Shown in pieces: positions 61,001 through 64,000 of a DNA stretch of 64,000 bases. A program made the translations under genes and the position numbers. Source of the DNA: Azolla caroliniana (Eukaryota > Polypodiophyta). The notes below the pieces were generated by a model. The model had not been told where the DNA came from. It made no database searches and worked only from the letters and a program-made list of their open reading frames with translations. Each line of letters starts with the position of its first letter. Within the stretch, counting starts at the first letter, position 1. The stretch lies in the NCBI GenBank assembly GCA_043228905.1, contig JBHGNT010000011.1, positions 20,150,001 to 20,214,000 on the forward strand, given 5' to 3'.

Positions 61001-62606
61001 TAAGAAAAGATGAATAAATATGCAACTATCCATATTAAAAACAATTTGCTAAAGAATAACTTGACAGGATTAATTTCATTACCAAACATATCAAAATAAA
61101 GATTAAGAATTTGGAGTAAAAGAGAAAGACAAGAGAATTTTACTAACAATTCTATTGAAAAGCTCGCCTCCAGTCACATATTCCATGACCACATAGATCT
61201 TCGTTTTACTTGCCATCACCTGAAACCCATCATTGATTACATTTTGGTAATATATTTAAGGAAATAACATTTTCGACAAGCATCTTTCCTAAATAAAAAA
61301 GGAGTCGAAAAAGCATCATAGATCACATTTAGGTCCATACTTAAGGAAATAACATATTAGACAAAGATCTTCCCTACATAGGAAAAGAGAGCATTTTCCC
61401 TATGTATTCTGTTTCTAGATCCCAACAACAGTTGGGTGCATACATGAATGAATGTGCGCATAAATGGAAGGGAAATAAGCAACCAAAACAGTGGCCAACC
61501 TCAAATAGCTGCACTACATTGGGATGCTTCACTAATCTCATGGTAGATATTTCTCTTTTGATCTGCACATACGAAAACAACAATAGGTGATTTGTGGTTA
61601 GAATTGACGAGATGGGATTCTTGAAAGGAAAATAGTCATATTTCTTGAAACGAAATCTAAAACTTGACTTTCAAAAGAGTATGAATTGGCTTCATAGAAG
61701 AGTGTCAAGAAAGACCATCATCCAGATCAAAGATGGAGCGCAGACATATACAACCAGAGTCTTAACAAGCCCATCAGAGAGAAAGATAACCGACTTAATA
61801 CATGTGTATATCATAATGTGTACATCAGACATACAGCAAAAAACTCGTCTTGAAACGGCATATCAAAGACAGACACAGTGAATTTACATAGAAACAGTGT
61901 ATTAGAACTTCAACTTGGCATGACTACTAACTAGCACATGGAGACGCCATATATAGTACATATGTATACAATATACAGCATGTTATGCATCGTCTTAAAG
62001 AACATAGCCATCAAGGAGACGGATGGTGAATATAGGAGGACCTATGATAAAAAAGAAAATATAATTAAAAACAGGAGTTCTAACGAAACACATCAGGGTG
62101 GCAGATAGATAAAAATTCAAGCAAAACAGAAATAGAGTCGTTAAGAAGAAGACAATTGGGGGTAAAATAGGAATGGGTATACAAATATAAAGACTAATCA
62201 TAACCGAGTCTTGAGGGCATTGGAGTGAAAGAGAGTAAGGTATGCACACATATACGGGTATGCATATGAACAGACAGAAACATTAAATGTAGTGTGTGTC
62301 TGTATGTGATTTGAGGAAACTGAGAAACAGAATGAGAGAGGGAGAAGAAGGAGAAGAAGGAGAAAGAGAAGGGAGAACCTGTTCGACCATCTTGTCTTTG
62401 AAGATCTTTTGCTTGTCAAGGATCTTGATGGCAACATGAAGGCCAGTGACCTTGTGCTTGGCATGCTTCACCTTTGCAAAGTTGCCTTCCCCTAGCACCC
62501 TCCCCATCTCGTACATCCCCACTATATTCCGCACGCCCGAATTGGATGACCCTCCATCGCCACTACTACCACCGCTACCGCTACTCCTGTCACTGCTACT
62601 ACTCAT
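58078..62606 (-). CDS. CIPK: CBL-interacting protein kinase (CIPK3/9/23-like)
   Basis: Ser/Thr kinase activated by calcium-bound CBL sensors; relatives regulate K+, nitrate and ABA responses. Exons in coding order: 62606-62379, 61562-61500, 61219-61148, 60970-60863, 60760-60680, 60449-60396, 60304-60179, 59994-59905, 59790-59668, 59434-59315, 58946-58833, 58489-58433, 58341-58267, 58146-58078; all phase 0, 459 aa. Kinase: GEGNFAKV loop, Lys61 (VAIK), HRDLKPEN, DFG, APE; the activation loop ends [16 protein letters not shown] motif at 334-336 (NAFELISL), then a PPI-type segment from about 362 (RFTSK...[10 protein letters not shown]). The C-terminus TGLKDIVW is typical. The many exons place it in the intron-rich CIPK clade, nearest CIPK23/9/3 by wording. 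Odd: usual LDPNPxTR reads LTPNPKHR across the exon 8/9 join. N-terminal 25 residues are a Ser/Gly run. Confidence 0.95.
60021..60121. repeat. Intronic tandem duplication, period 56 bp
   Basis: GTTTTTATATATAAATTGGG starts at 60021 and again at 60077, followed in both by AAAGATG(C/A)AACAGATCAGGA. It lies between CIPK exons 7 and 8, near the splice acceptor side of exon 8. Confidence 0.85.
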
Positions 62607-63092
62607 CTGGCCAAGCCGGAATTTGATGGTGACGAGGATGAGGGAGGAACGCAACACACTTACTGACTGATAATGGTGAGGGAGCTAAACACAAGAGAGA
62701 ATACTGTTGTTTATAGTATTTAAGGCGAGATCCAGAAGCGGAGAAGAAGAAGAACAGCAGTGGAGAAGAAAAGAGGGAATGGAAATTGTAGTGTGGGAGA
62801 GAGAGAGAGAGAGACAGAGGCAAGAGGACTCTTATCCTCCGTTTGCTCTTTCCCCTGTTCTCCACCAGGCTCTCAGAGCCAGAGAAACAGAGAGAGAGAG
62901 AGAGAGAGAGAGGAAACGTTTGTGTTTTTGTTGTTATATACAGGATTAGAAGCTTTTTGCGCTTTCTTCTCCACCGACTGATCTCATCTACTAACTACTA
63001 CATACTACATACTACATACATACTCACTGACTCTTCTCTCCGTCTCTCAATCAATTTGAGTATACATATGAGCATATAACAAACATACTGAC

Positions 63093-63149
<57 letters not shown>

Positions 63150-64000
63150 ATATGTCGTTATGAGAAGCTAGAAGAAGGAAGGAGAAGAGGAAGCATGTGG
63201 AGAGAGAGAGAGAGCCATAACAAAAGAAACATCCACCTCACCAAACAGTAGTCGAGAAGTATGTGTGTGTGGCAGAGTGGAGCAAGTGGCATCGATTTAG
63301 TCGTCTTTTTGATACCCTGCCCCCACCGGGCCCCCACCCCATCCCTCCCCCCTCTCGACTCATGTTTTGATGTTTCGACATATAGTTCTCTCGCCAATTG
63401 GTATAACAGTTTAGCAAAAGGTTGAGATCATTCGCTTTATATGTTAATATAATATCATGGTAGTTGTAGTGCATGAAACAATAAGGATTCTAGATAGAGC
63501 CCACAGCTTGTAGGTGGTGTTGATTGATAACCTAAATAAATAGCTTACTACTAGTAGGGGTAACTCCCACTCCAACAATCTCTCTCTCTCTCTCTCCACT
63601 AAAGATAGAGGAGAAAGAAACAACCAAGGTCTCATCTTTGTCTTTGTCTATTTCTTTTTTTTAGTCAAAGTAGTTTCTATGTTAAAGTAGTGTGACAATT
63701 ACAAAAAATTATCGATGCCCCCCTATTGTAATAGTGAGGATCTTATGGCTATGTATATTATACCCTCGAAGGTTTTGTAACACTAGATCACATAACAACT
63801 CATCCAATCGAGCCATACACCCTTATATATATCTAAGGTAGTGAAACACTACCTTATATAATGGGTTGGGTGAAGCTTTGGCTCCTTGGAGCAAAAACCA
63901 CTAAAAGGGACATAACCACCGAAATGGCTTTAGCAATAATGCATGCTTATATCCTCATTGATCACTCGAGAAAAAAAAGTCCTATCTAAAATGAATCAAT
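62607..64000. other. CIPK promoter and leader region
   Basis: Probable 5' UTR, with GA tracts at about 62798-62814 and 62889-62911, and a long GA array at 63096-63145. No further gene to the window end. Confidence 0.5.
63096..63145. repeat. GA dinucleotide array, 50 bp
   Basis: About 25 perfect GA units, the longest pure dinucleotide run in the window, about 490 bp upstream of the CIPK ATG. GA arrays in plant promoters can bind BBR/BPC GAGA-binding factors; that is inference here. Confidence 0.9.

Noticed and set aside
62599-62657. N-terminal extension of CIPK upstream of 62606
   Set aside because: The extension has only GTG/TTG starts; the ATG at 62606 opens a normal CIPK Ser/Gly leader.

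Overview
This is plant nuclear DNA, most likely from a fern (Ceratopteris or Adiantum type). The genes are rich in introns with GT-AG ends, and every protein I could name is a land-plant protein. There is also a long uninterrupted PLS-class pentatricopeptide-repeat (PPR) gene of the kind that is very abundant in ferns and lycophytes. Gene islands are separated by AT-rich, repeat-laden intergenic DNA. The fern assignment is an inference from protein style; no species-specific marker was found.

Layout. 0.8-5.8 kb (+): C-terminal 723 residues of an SMP plus triple-C2 lipid-transfer/tether protein (SYTF/NTMC2T3 type), 13 exons, all introns phase 0. 8.5-9.9 kb (+): TCTP, 5 exons. 11.1-11.8 kb: a complete hAT-like non-autonomous transposon with an exact 8-bp target duplication. 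12.2-16.9 kb (-): a protein-only RNase P (PRORP), 8 exons, 751 aa, with a probable organelle transit peptide. 19.1-22.4 kb (+): a signal-anchored coiled-coil/acidic protein, 2 exons. 24.4-27.1 kb (-): ribosomal protein eL8 (RPL7A), 7 exons. 29.9-30.2 kb (-): a decayed PPR fragment. 31.9-34.8 kb (+): an intact 976-aa PPR protein, with a tRNA-Thr(AGT) gene 110 bp after it. 38.5-40.3 kb: a broken LINE whose 3' end recurs as a 5'-truncated copy at 17.6-18.1 kb. 41.5-44.4 kb (-): a single-exon 971-aa protein with a DUF1221-like N-terminus and a degenerate kinase domain. 45-53 kb: repeats, a probable LTR-retroelement remnant and a decayed coding-like segment. 53.3-54.1 kb (+): BRK1, 2 exons. 58.1-62.6 kb (-): a CIPK protein kinase, 14 exons, 459 aa.

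How the genes relate. There is no operon logic. Two genes serve organelle RNA metabolism (PRORP for tRNA 5' processing and the PPR protein for site-specific RNA recognition). Two serve translation and growth (eL8 and TCTP), and both have telo-box motifs upstream. BRK1 (SCAR/WAVE actin nucleation), CIPK (CBL calcium signalling) and the SMP-C2 protein (membrane contact sites) are housekeeping or signalling genes. Exon coordinates were built by hand from splice signals, reading phase and family sequence; joins are predictions, not transcript evidence.

Best leads: the DUF1221-like pseudokinase, the PPR gene with its inverted decayed copy and a readable predicted RNA target, several loci sharing one 3' tail motif (LINE/SINE-type), and the PRORP with a long Lys/Glu-rich insertion in its PPR domain.
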